Part shown: piece by piece, positions 5,955-12,589 of the stretch
How positions within the stretch are numbered: the stretch's first letter is position 1
Layout of the letters: each line of letters starts with the position of its first letter
Assembly (NCBI GenBank): GCA_905202605.1
Contig: CAJKSU010000067.1
Location: 1-12,905 of the forward strand
Origin: an uncultured Eubacteriales bacterium
GTDB lineage: Bacteria; Bacillota; Clostridia; Oscillospirales; Oscillospiraceae
Direction of reading: 5' to 3'
Length of the DNA: 12,905 nucleotides
Made by a program: the position numbers and the translations under genes
The notes under the pieces: generated by a model
Told to the model about the DNA's origin: nothing
What the model saw: the letters and a program-made list of their open reading frames with translations, nothing else
The model's database searches: none

Positions 5955-7006
5955 CCTCCGGTCACCTCCTTCAGCACCGCAAGGAGCCGCAAATTCTCCG
6001 CTTCTGTGCGTACCGCCACCCGGTACCAGCCCGGCTCCAAGCCATGATAATTCCGGCAGTCCCGGAGCATTACGCCCTTTTGCCGCATTTTCTTTCCCAA
6101 CATGGCATCCGGATAATAAAAGAGCAGATAGTTCGCCACGCCGGGAATCACCCGACACCCGCAGTTCTCCAGTTCCCGCAGCAGCTGCGGACGCTGCAAA
6201 AAAATCAGACTGCGAAGCTTTTCCCCATATTCCTTTTCCGCCAGCGCCGCAATGCCCGCCGCCTGTGCCGCCGAGGATACTGCCCATGGCGGCCCCGCCT
6301 GACTCATGCGCTCCAGCAGCGTTTGGTCGGCACTCAGGCAATAGCCCAGCCGCAGTCCCGCCATACCATAGAACTTTGTAAACGCCCGGAAGATCACCAG
6401 CGGATTTCCCGCCAAAACGCCCTGCATACTCAGCTCCTCCGGCGCTTCCACAAAGTCGAGAAAACATTCATCCAGTGCCAGAAGCGTTCCGGTTTCCCGG
6501 CACCGTTCCAAGATTCGCAGCAAAAGCGTCCGCTCCGTCGTAACGCCGGTGGGATTGTTGGGCTGGCACAGGAAAATGAGGTCCGTATCCGGCGTGATCC
6601 GGGTGATAAAATCCTCCCCCAGACAAAAACCGTTTTCCTCCGTCAGCAGGAAGCGCTCCACATGGCAGCCGTGCAGCCGGAGCGCCGCCTCATACTCCGA
6701 AAATGCCGGAGCCGTCAGCAATGCCCGTTGGGGCTTTACCGCCATGGCCAGCCGGAACAGCAGGTCAGAAGCGCCGCTGCCGCAGAGGATCCAATCCGCC
6801 GGAAGCCGCAAATGCTCCCCCAGCGCCTGCCGCAGTGCCCGGCACATGGGGTCGGGATATTCTGCGCCCTGTTCAAGGGACGCCGTTACCGCCCGCTTCA
6901 CCCCCTCCGGCATGCCGAGCGGACTGACATTTGCAGAGAAATCCAGCGGTCTTTTCCCGTATTGCAGCGTATAACCCTTCACATCGCCGCCATGTCCCCA
7001 TTCCAT
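5951..7006 (-). CDS. cobD: L-threonine-O-3-phosphate decarboxylase (PLP, aminotransferase fold)
   Basis: The 351-residue PLP enzyme belongs to fold type I, near histidinol-phosphate aminotransferase. In cobalamin clusters this family decarboxylates L-threonine phosphate to (R)-1-amino-2-propanol phosphate, which CbiB attaches. Typical CobD features are the N-terminal HGGDV and LDFSANVSPLGMP, GSGASDLL for PLP phosphate binding, QPNNPTG, the PLP-ring Asp179 in LDECFLDF, Lys211 in FTKFYGMAGLRLGY as the Schiff-base lysine, and an RVAVRT segment near the C-terminus. The start is set at 7006, where GGGGGA lies 9 bases upstream, the length before HGG fits known CobD, and the same G-rich site is used elsewhere in the operon. 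An ATG at 7024 overlapping the cbiB stop as ATGA is possible but has no ribosome site. Context, not sequence alone, separates it from a histidine-pathway aminotransferase. Confidence 0.9.
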   Translation of the reverse strand: MEWGHGGDVKGYTLQYGKRPLDFSANVSPLGMPEGVKRAVTASLEQGAEYPDPMCRALRQALGEHLRLPADWILCGSGASDLLFRLAMAVKPQRALLTAPAFSEYEAALRLHGCHVERFLLTEENGFCLGEDFITRITPDTDLIFLCQPNNPTGVTTERTLLLRILERCRETGTLLALDECFLDFVEAPEELSMQGVLAGNPLVIFRAFTKFYGMAGLRLGYCLSADQTLLERMSQAGPPWAVSSAAQAAGIAALAEKEYGEKLRSLIFLQRPQLLRELENCGCRVIPGVANYLLFYYPDAMLGKKMRQKGVMLRDCRNYHGLEPGWYRVAVRTEAENLRLLAVLKEVTGG

Positions 7007-7020
7007 TGTGTTTCCCCCAG

Positions 7021-7986
7021 TCATAGTAATGTGCAAATCAGCCCCCGAAGCCCGCAGAGCAGGATCAGGCTCAAAAAACCGCCCCAATAGAGCATTCGGT
7101 TTGCCCGCAGAATGTCCCTCGGCTCCACCGGGCGCAGCGGGTCGCCAATGGTAGGCTTGTCATAGTATTCGCCAAAATACCACGCCGGCCCCGCCAGCTG
7201 TACCATCAATGCCCCCGCCATCACCGCTTCGGTCTGGGCAGAGTTGGGACTGGCATGGTTTCGCCGATCCCGCCGCCAGATCTTCCATGCGTTTTTCACG
7301 TTTTCCCGGCAGAAGAAGGCCGCGGCGATCAGCAGCAGCGCCGAAAGCCGGGACGGAAGATAGTTCGCAATATCGTCCAGCTTCGCGGCGGCTCTGCCAA
7401 AATAGAGGTACTTCTCATTTTTATAGCCCACCATACTGTCCATGGTATTGATAGCCTTATAAAGCAGCGCCAGCGGCGCACCGCCCAGCAGCAGGTAGAC
7501 CATGGGTGCGACCACGCCGTCAGAGAAGTTCTCCGCCACGGTTTCCACCGCCGCTTTGGTCACCCCCTCCGGGCTGAGGTTCTGGGTGTCCCGGCCTACA
7601 ATTCTGGCTACCGCCAGCCGGGCGTTTTCGATGGTATCTCCGGTGAGCTTCTGATAGACGTTTTTGCTCTCCTTTTTGAGATCCCGCATGGCAAGCGCCT
7701 GCCAGCCCCAGAGCACCCCCAGCAGGAAGCCCAGCAGGGGATGCAGCTTTCCCAGCAGCCAGATCGCGCCGCCGGAAATCAGCAGCGTCCCCACCGGCAG
7801 ACAGAAGGTCAATATTCGCCCGCCCCAGAGCAGCCCTTTTTCCGTATCCGGCAGCGTTTTCCGGAGAAATTTTTCCAGCCAGGTAATGCATTTCCCCATA
7901 TACACCACTGGATGGGGCATCCATGTGGGATCTCCCAGCAGCAGATCCAGCAGGAAGCTCAAAATTGCCCCGTATACGATTTTCAT
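7021..7986 (-). CDS. cbiB: Adenosylcobinamide-phosphate synthase
   Basis: This 321-residue integral membrane protein attaches aminopropanol (phosphate) to the f-propionate of adenosylcobyric acid. Family segments are LLLGDPTWMPHPVVYMG (15-31), ETVAENFSDGVVAP (148-161), NTMDSMVGYKNEKY (180-193), DIANYLPSRL (205-214) and SPNSAQTEAVMAGAL (246-260). Hydrophobic segments lie at the N-terminus, about 55-78, 83-99, 158-178, 213-226 and 298-320. The ATG at 7986 overlaps the upstream phosphatase stop as ATGA, and GGGGGGAGAAGC lies directly before it. Length is usual. It lies directly before cobD, the gene for its likely substrate supplier. The family is also called CobD in the aerobic nomenclature, which should not be confused with the decarboxylase next door. 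Confidence 0.95.
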   Translation of the reverse strand: MKIVYGAILSFLLDLLLGDPTWMPHPVVYMGKCITWLEKFLRKTLPDTEKGLLWGGRILTFCLPVGTLLISGGAIWLLGKLHPLLGFLLGVLWGWQALAMRDLKKESKNVYQKLTGDTIENARLAVARIVGRDTQNLSPEGVTKAAVETVAENFSDGVVAPMVYLLLGGAPLALLYKAINTMDSMVGYKNEKYLYFGRAAAKLDDIANYLPSRLSALLLIAAAFFCRENVKNAWKIWRRDRRNHASPNSAQTEAVMAGALMVQLAGPAWYFGEYYDKPTIGDPLRPVEPRDILRANRMLYWGGFLSLILLCGLRGLICTLL

Positions 7987-8579
7987 GCTTCTCCCCCCGT
8001 ATAATCTGTCTGCCCCAGCACCTTGAGGCAATGGCGTGACTGCCACTGGGATGCGTCCAGCCGGTAGCCATGTCCGCAGGGGAGCTGCCAGGCATAGTAG
8101 TCCCGTTTCTCCACAGCAAACTGCTCCAGCAGCGCCATCTGCGTTCCCCCATGGGCTACGATCACGCAATCCTTCCACTGTTCCTCCAGCGCCCGTTTCA
8201 TCAGCTGGACAAACGCCTCTGTCACCCGCCGGACATATTCTGCCTTGGACTCGCCGCCGGGGCAGCGCCCCAGACACATGCCATCCACCCATGCCCGATA
8301 GTCCGGGTCATGCTCCATTTCCAGATAGTTCTTCCCTTCAAAGCTGCCGAAGTTCATCTCGCCCAGCGCCGGGATCTCCAGCTGCTTTATCCCCGGAAAC
8401 AGCAGCTCCGCCGTCTCCTTTGTTCGCCGCAGGGGCGTTACCACCACATGCTCCGGCATAACGTCTGCTGCATGGAGCCGCTCCCGCCCCACCCGGCTCA
8501 GGGGTGCATCGGTGATTCCCTGATACCGGTGCTCTCGCTGCAGCACGGTTTCTCCGTGACGGATCAGCTCCAGCCTCAT
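7983..8579 (-). CDS. cobC: Histidine phosphatase, probable alpha-ribazole-5'-phosphate phosphatase
   Basis: The product has 198 residues with the histidine-phosphatase (phosphoglycerate-mutase-like) fold. Catalytic residues are visible: RHGET at 7-11 with His8 as the phospho-acceptor, Arg52 in the PLRRTKETAE segment, Glu74 in LGEMNFGSFEG and His143 in VIVAHGG. In cobalamin operons this family removes the phosphate from alpha-ribazole phosphate or adenosylcobalamin 5'-phosphate to complete the nucleotide loop. The neighbours cobS and cobU support this; the sequence alone could not exclude another small phosphatase. The ATG at 8579 overlaps the previous stop as ATGA, with GGGGGAG upstream. Confidence 0.87.
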   Translation of the reverse strand: MRLELIRHGETVLQREHRYQGITDAPLSRVGRERLHAADVMPEHVVVTPLRRTKETAELLFPGIKQLEIPALGEMNFGSFEGKNYLEMEHDPDYRAWVDGMCLGRCPGGESKAEYVRRVTEAFVQLMKRALEEQWKDCVIVAHGGTQMALLEQFAVEKRDYYAWQLPCGHGYRLDASQWQSRHCLKVLGQTDYTGGEA

Positions 8580-8911
8580 GGAAGCTCCCCCTTGAGTACC
8601 TGCGGGATTCCGCAGCACACCCGAACCACGGTATCCGCCCGCTCCGCCAGCAGGCAGGCCAGCCGCCCCGCCTGCTCCCGGTTATGGCGCTCCCCTGCGT
8701 CCATGGGTACGATGCCGCCGCCCATCTCTGTGGCGATTACCACCGCCTTTTGCGTAAGCTGCTCCGCCAGCGCCGTGAGATCCTCAGCCTTTCCCGCCAA
8801 CTCCTGCACATCCCGGATGCCGTGCTTCTGGAAATCCTCCCGGCTCCATCCCAGACACTTGCAGATGGTTTCCTCTTTTCCCGCAAACAGTGGGCCTGTT
8901 ACAAAGATCAT
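8576..8911 (-). CDS. Short CobU-like protein with degraded P-loop
   Basis: This 111-residue protein resembles both ends of CobU without the middle. It starts with a P-loop-like GPLFAGKEE (6-14), in which the Ser/Thr after Lys12 is Glu. The C-terminal half, IATEMGGGIVP (59-69), then AGRLACLLAERADTVVRVCCGIPQVLKG, closely follows the canonical CobU ending (NEVGxGIVP, then an Arg/Leu-rich helix and a final strand). The region that holds the guanylylated His and the YIAT strand in full CobU is missing, about 60 residues. The frame is intact, with GGAGGTGCTGAT before the ATG at 8911 and ATGA overlaps at both ends, so it is a maintained gene and not a decayed copy. Adenosylcobinamide kinase activity seems doubtful. 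It may partner or regulate the full-length CobU at 9672-10184, which lacks GIVP. The function is inference. Confidence 0.8.
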   Translation of the reverse strand: MIFVTGPLFAGKEETICKCLGWSREDFQKHGIRDVQELAGKAEDLTALAEQLTQKAVVIATEMGGGIVPMDAGERHNREQAGRLACLLAERADTVVRVCCGIPQVLKGELP

Positions 8912-9675
8912 ATCAGCACCTCCACATACTGTGCCGCAGTCAGAACCAGCAGCATCCATAGCTCCGCCGTCTGGAGGAACCACCCCGCCAAGTCGCCGGA
9001 CAGCCCGCCAAACTGCTTCCTGCTCATATGGTAGTACCAGCCGAACGCCCCATGAGCCGTCAGTGTCATCATAATGCCCGGAATTCCGCACAGGCACATG
9101 CCTGCGCACAGGATCACATCCAGAATAATCAGGATGGTTCTGACCCGTTTTTTATCCGCTGCCTGAGCAAAGGTGTGCGCCAGCCCCGTATTTTTCGCCA
9201 TCGGGAAGGCTGCCACCGCCAGCCCGGACAACGTCCGGCTCATGCAGAAGCCCAGCCCAGCAGCAGCCCATGGATAGGATTTCAAGGATGTCCACAGGGC
9301 AAGGGTCATGACAAAATACCCGCAGATTCGGATCACTGCAAAGGAACCCACATGGGGATCCTTTAAAATCTCCTGCTTCTTTTCCTGCGGAGCGTGGCTC
9401 GCCAGCGCATCACAGGTGTCGCTGTAGCCGTCCAGATGAATTCCCCCGGTAATCAGCACCGGGATCAGCGTCAGGATTGCTCCCCGCAGCAGGGCTGGCA
9501 GCGCCAACAGTCCGCAGAGCTTCCATGCCCCCCAGCATACACCCCCGATCACAGCGCCGATCAGCGGGAACGCACACAGGGCATAGCGCATGTTCTTTTC
9601 ATTCCACACAAACTGTGGCATAGGGATTGCGGAAAACATCGAAAATGCCACCGCAGCGGTTTCCAGCAGTATCAT
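8908..9675 (-). CDS. cobS: Adenosylcobinamide-GDP ribazoletransferase (cobalamin synthase)
   Basis: The 255-residue polytopic membrane enzyme joins adenosylcobinamide-GDP with alpha-ribazole (phosphate), releasing GMP. Family signatures are FSAIPMP (14-20), the metal-binding GGIHLDGYSDTCDAL (77-91) with Asp82, Asp86 and Asp89, and KDPHVGSFAV (105-114). About six hydrophobic stretches follow or flank these, including 35-60, 64-78, 117-132, 134-150, 180-205 and the C-terminal 230-255. Length is normal. AAAGGAGG lies upstream of the ATG at 9675, which overlaps the cobU stop as ATGA; its own stop overlaps the short CobU-like gene in the same way. The placement between two CobU-type genes fits a membrane-linked nucleotide-loop assembly unit. 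Confidence 0.94.
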   Translation of the reverse strand: MILLETAAVAFSMFSAIPMPQFVWNEKNMRYALCAFPLIGAVIGGVCWGAWKLCGLLALPALLRGAILTLIPVLITGGIHLDGYSDTCDALASHAPQEKKQEILKDPHVGSFAVIRICGYFVMTLALWTSLKSYPWAAAGLGFCMSRTLSGLAVAAFPMAKNTGLAHTFAQAADKKRVRTILIILDVILCAGMCLCGIPGIMMTLTAHGAFGWYYHMSRKQFGGLSGDLAGWFLQTAELWMLLVLTAAQYVEVLI

Positions 9676-10184
9676 ATCTCCGCCTCCTTTAATACATTGG
9701 GGATACCGCAGACGACCTCCACCACCCGATTCGCGCGCCGCGCCAAATCCCGGTGGAGCCTTCCCATCTCCCGGAGATAGCGGAGAGTATCTCCGGCATA
9801 GTCGCTGCCCCCGGAAAATACCTCATCGGCCACAATGGTCAGGTGCCTGCACTGCTTCAGCAGGTGTTCCACCCCCGCCAGAATCGCATCGGTTCCCCGC
9901 CCCTCCGCGCTGTACAGCTCTCCCGCCACCAGATTGCCAAGGCCGTCCAGCAGGACATTGGAGTTTTCCGGCACCGCAAGATGATCCAGCCCACGATAGC
10001 ATTCCAGCGTCAGAAAGCCCCGCTGGGCGCGTGCGTTCTGATGCTTCCGGATCCTCTTTTGGCACTCATCGTCCCATGGCTCCAGGGTGGCAATGTAGAC
10101 GCGCTGACCGGGCAGCAATAACACCCGTCCCTCAGCATATTCACTTTTTCCACTGGCGCTTCCGCCGAGGATGAATGTAAACAT
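9672..10184 (-). CDS. cobU: Adenosylcobinamide kinase / adenosylcobinamide-phosphate guanylyltransferase
   Basis: The 170-residue cytoplasmic enzyme phosphorylates adenosylcobinamide and then transfers GMP to it. The P-loop GGSASGKS is at 7-14, followed by RVYIATLEPWDDE. RIRKHQNARA (44-53) carries His48, the equivalent of the guanylylated His of Salmonella CobU. LLDGLGNLVAGELY (78-91) and VADEVFSGGSDY (118-129) follow. Unlike textbook CobU, the segment after VADEV lacks GIVP and reads VFSGGSDY, while the ending VVEVVCGIPNVLK is shared with the short CobU-like protein two genes on. The ATG at 10184 has AAGGAGAACACT before it; the ribosome site overlaps the cobT stop region and the gap to cobT is 10 bases. 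Kinase/transferase identity is firm at family level, while the effect of the altered C-terminus is unknown. Confidence 0.9.
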   Translation of the reverse strand: MFTFILGGSASGKSEYAEGRVLLLPGQRVYIATLEPWDDECQKRIRKHQNARAQRGFLTLECYRGLDHLAVPENSNVLLDGLGNLVAGELYSAEGRGTDAILAGVEHLLKQCRHLTIVADEVFSGGSDYAGDTLRYLREMGRLHRDLARRANRVVEVVCGIPNVLKEAEI

Positions 10185-10194
10185 AGTGTTCTCC

Positions 10195-11247
10195 TTACTG
10201 CGGTACATAGGCGTCAATGCCCAGCGCATCAAATGTATGTCCGCTGTTGTAAACTGCCAGCGCCTGATCCAGCATCGGCAGAGCCAGCATTGCGCCGCTG
10301 CCTTCGCCTAAATGCAGTCCAGCCGAGATGCAAGGCTCCAGCTCCAGCGCTTCCAGCAGCAGCCTTGCCGCAGGCTCCCGGGACACATGAGACGCGATCA
10401 GTGCATCCCTTACCGCAGGGCAGAGCCGCAGGGCGCACAGTGCCGCCGTGTTGGTGATCACCCCGTCCAGCAGCACCGGCACACGGTATTTTATCCCGCC
10501 CAGACACACGCCGCACAGCGCCGCCAGATCCAGACCGCCCACCTTGCTGAGTATGTCGATGGGATCCGCCGGATTTGGATGATTTACATCGATGGCATGC
10601 GCTATCACACGGATTTTCCGCTGCAAGCCTTCATCTGACAGCCCAGCGCCCCGTCCCGCAAGCGTCTCGGCGGGCCGCCCCAGCAGGACGCTTGCCACCG
10701 CCGCAGAGGTGGTGGTGTTGCCGATGCCCATTTCACCCAGCAGGAGAATGTCCGTGCCGGCCTGCGCCTGCTGCCGTGCCAGCGCCATACCGGCTTCAAT
10801 GGCTCGGATGCAGGTATGGCGGGACATGGCGCTTACATAAAACATGTCGTTTGTCCCCGGCATCAGCTTCTGCGCATACACGCCGCCGGGGGTTGGGAAT
10901 TGCATGCCGATATCAATGGGCATAACCTCGCAGTGCGCCGCCCTTGCCATGAAATTCACCGTGCTGTCGCCCTGTCCCAGCGCCGCCGCCACCGCCGCGG
11001 TCACCGCCGCATCCGACTGACTGATTCCACGTGCCACTACGCCATTATCGCTGCAAAATACCAAAAGCGTTCGCCGGTTCAGCGAAACAGGATTTTTCCC
11101 GGTCAGCGCAGCAATTTTAGCGATATTTTCCTCCAGTACCCCAAGGCTGCCCAAGGGCTTTGCCAGCGTGTTCCAGCGCTGCCGTGCCGCTGTTCTCTGT
11201 TCCTCCGAGATACCGGAGATTTCAGCAATGATCTCGTCAAGCTCCAT
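10195..11247 (-). CDS. cobT: Nicotinate-nucleotide--dimethylbenzimidazole phosphoribosyltransferase
   Basis: The 350-residue cytoplasmic enzyme makes alpha-ribazole phosphate from nicotinate mononucleotide and the lower-ligand base. Signatures are KPLGSLGVLE (30-39), VFCSDNGVVARGISQ (63-77), GEMGIGNTTTSAA (171-183), GRGAGLSDEGL (198-208) and LGEGSGAMLA (313-322), whose Glu315 corresponds to the catalytic general base of Salmonella CobT (Glu317). The C-terminus ends SGHTFDALGIDAYVPQ instead of the proteobacterial pattern. Length is as expected. The ATG at 11247 has GAGAGGAG upstream and overlaps the end of cbiA by 11 bases. The lower ligand base actually used cannot be told from the window; no bluB or bza genes are visible here. 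Confidence 0.95.
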   Translation of the reverse strand: MELDEIIAEISGISEEQRTAARQRWNTLAKPLGSLGVLEENIAKIAALTGKNPVSLNRRTLLVFCSDNGVVARGISQSDAAVTAAVAAALGQGDSTVNFMARAAHCEVMPIDIGMQFPTPGGVYAQKLMPGTNDMFYVSAMSRHTCIRAIEAGMALARQQAQAGTDILLLGEMGIGNTTTSAAVASVLLGRPAETLAGRGAGLSDEGLQRKIRVIAHAIDVNHPNPADPIDILSKVGGLDLAALCGVCLGGIKYRVPVLLDGVITNTAALCALRLCPAVRDALIASHVSREPAARLLLEALELEPCISAGLHLGEGSGAMLALPMLDQALAVYNSGHTFDALGIDAYVPQ

Positions 11248-12589
11248 GCCGCCGCTCCTCTCGATATGTCTCCGCCGCCCGAACAAACCGCTCCGCCATG
11301 GGAATCTCACCGCCCCAATGGAAATGCGGAAACGCCGCATAGAGACGTTTTCCGGCAAACCCGCAGCACCATGTTCTTCCATTTGCTTTTTTCGCCGTCA
11401 GCGCCGTGCCGCAGTCTGTGCTGTCCCAATAGTGGAACTCATGGGCAGGAACCGGCTCCCCCGCCCGCAGCAGCAGGGAATCTGTTTCCCCCGTCAGGGT
11501 CAGATAGCCAAACCGCTGCAGGCGCTCCGTCCCATAGCCGGTTCCGGGCAGCGCCCCCACCATGGGCCAAGGCGTTCCCGTTTCATCCTTCAGCGCACTC
11601 TGGAGATAGAGGAAGCCGCCGCACTCCGCCACCGTGGGCATTCCATCCTGAATGGCATGCAGGATTCCCGCCCGCATGGCATCATTTTCTGACAGCTGCG
11701 GGAGATATAATTCCGGATAGCCGCCGCCCAGATACAGGCCGTCCGCTTCCGGCAGGGATAAATCATGTATAGGACTGAAATAGCAAAGCTCCGCCCCGGC
11801 CTTTTCCAGCTCGTCCAGATTGTCCTGATAATAGAAGGAAAACGCCTCGTCCATGGCCACCGCAATGCGGCAGGGGTGAGAAATTTTGCATGATTTCTCC
11901 ACCGTTTCGGATTTCTCTGCATCGGCTGCCAACTCCAGCAATGCCGAAAGATTCACATGCTGCTCCAGCTCTGCCGCAATGGCGTCAAAGCGCTCCGATA
12001 GATTTTTGATTTCCTCCGCCGTCACCAGCCCCAAATGCCGGGACGGGATTTGCGCCGCCTCCATAGGGGGCAAATAGCCCAGCACCGGCAGTCCCGTTTC
12101 CCGTTCCAGAATCGGGCGCAGATGCGCATAGAGCATGGGCTTGCAGTCCGTCAGCAGCAGCCCCGCAATATGGCTGGGCTGCCGGAATTCCATCATGCCC
12201 CGAAGCTGCGCCGCCAAGGTAATACTGCTGCCGCCGGGACGTACCACCAGCACCACCGGGATGTTCTGGACATCCGCCACTGCCCACGCGCTGGCCTCTG
12301 TGGTGCCGCTTAGGCCGTCATAAAAGCCCATAGCCCCCTCCAGAATTGCCAGCTGCCCCTGCTGCTTGCGGAGCGTCCGTGCCACACCGGCCTCACCCTG
12401 CAAATAGAGATCCAGGTTCCGGCTTGGAACCCCCAATACCTGTCGGTGAAACATGGGGTCAATGTAGTCCGGGCCGCACTTAAACCCTTCCACCGTCATT
12501 CCCCGCCGGGAAAACGCCCGCATCAGGCCGCAGGTCATAACCGTTTTCCCGCTGCCGCTGCTCATGGCGGCGATCATAAAGCGTTTCAT
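11237..12589 (-). CDS. cbiA: Cobyrinic acid a,c-diamide synthase (glutamine-hydrolysing)
   Basis: The 450-residue enzyme amidates the a and c side chains of (cob)yrinic acid with ATP and glutamine, the first amidation step. The N-terminal half has the P-loop AMSSGSGKT (8-16), GFKCGPDYIDPMFH (35-48), the LEGAMGFYDGL segment (83-93) and VVRPGGSSITLAA. The C-terminal class I glutaminase-like half has LYLGGGYPELY, the nucleophile Cys323 in AECGGFLYL, AHEFHYWDS, and a probable catalytic His422 in AAFPHFHW. Length is usual (about 450-460). The ATG at 12589 overlaps the stop of the preceding gene as ATGA, and GGGGGA lies upstream. The two amidases of the operon, this one and cbiP, share the same domain order but are clearly separate families. 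Confidence 0.95.
   Translation of the reverse strand: MKRFMIAAMSSGSGKTVMTCGLMRAFSRRGMTVEGFKCGPDYIDPMFHRQVLGVPSRNLDLYLQGEAGVARTLRKQQGQLAILEGAMGFYDGLSGTTEASAWAVADVQNIPVVLVVRPGGSSITLAAQLRGMMEFRQPSHIAGLLLTDCKPMLYAHLRPILERETGLPVLGYLPPMEAAQIPSRHLGLVTAEEIKNLSERFDAIAAELEQHVNLSALLELAADAEKSETVEKSCKISHPCRIAVAMDEAFSFYYQDNLDELEKAGAELCYFSPIHDLSLPEADGLYLGGGYPELYLPQLSENDAMRAGILHAIQDGMPTVAECGGFLYLQSALKDETGTPWPMVGALPGTGYGTERLQRFGYLTLTGETDSLLLRAGEPVPAHEFHYWDSTDCGTALTAKKANGRTWCCGFAGKRLYAAFPHFHWGGEIPMAERFVRAAETYREERRHGA

Noticed and set aside
5955..6467. N-terminal extension of cbiP to 662 residues
   Set aside because: The added residues are Gly/Ala-rich readings of cobD in another frame. The true start at 5954 has a strong ribosome site and the P-loop follows at once.
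7007..7024. Alternative cobD start at 7024 forming ATGA with the cbiB stop
   Set aside because: It is attractive because of the operon pattern, but no ribosome site precedes it, while 7006 has GGGGGA at good spacing and the usual CobD N-terminal length.
6044..7090. 348-codon plus-strand open frame
   Set aside because: It is antisense to cobD, which has clear PLP-enzyme motifs, and it has no domain of its own.
8070..9074. 334-codon plus-strand open frame
   Set aside because: It spans three well-supported minus-strand genes (cobC, the short cobU-like gene and the cobS end) and has Ser/Pro/Arg-rich shadow composition.
11590..11922. 110-codon minus-strand frame inside cbiA
   Set aside because: It is an alternative frame of cbiA with no ribosome site; cbiA motifs lie on both sides without interruption.
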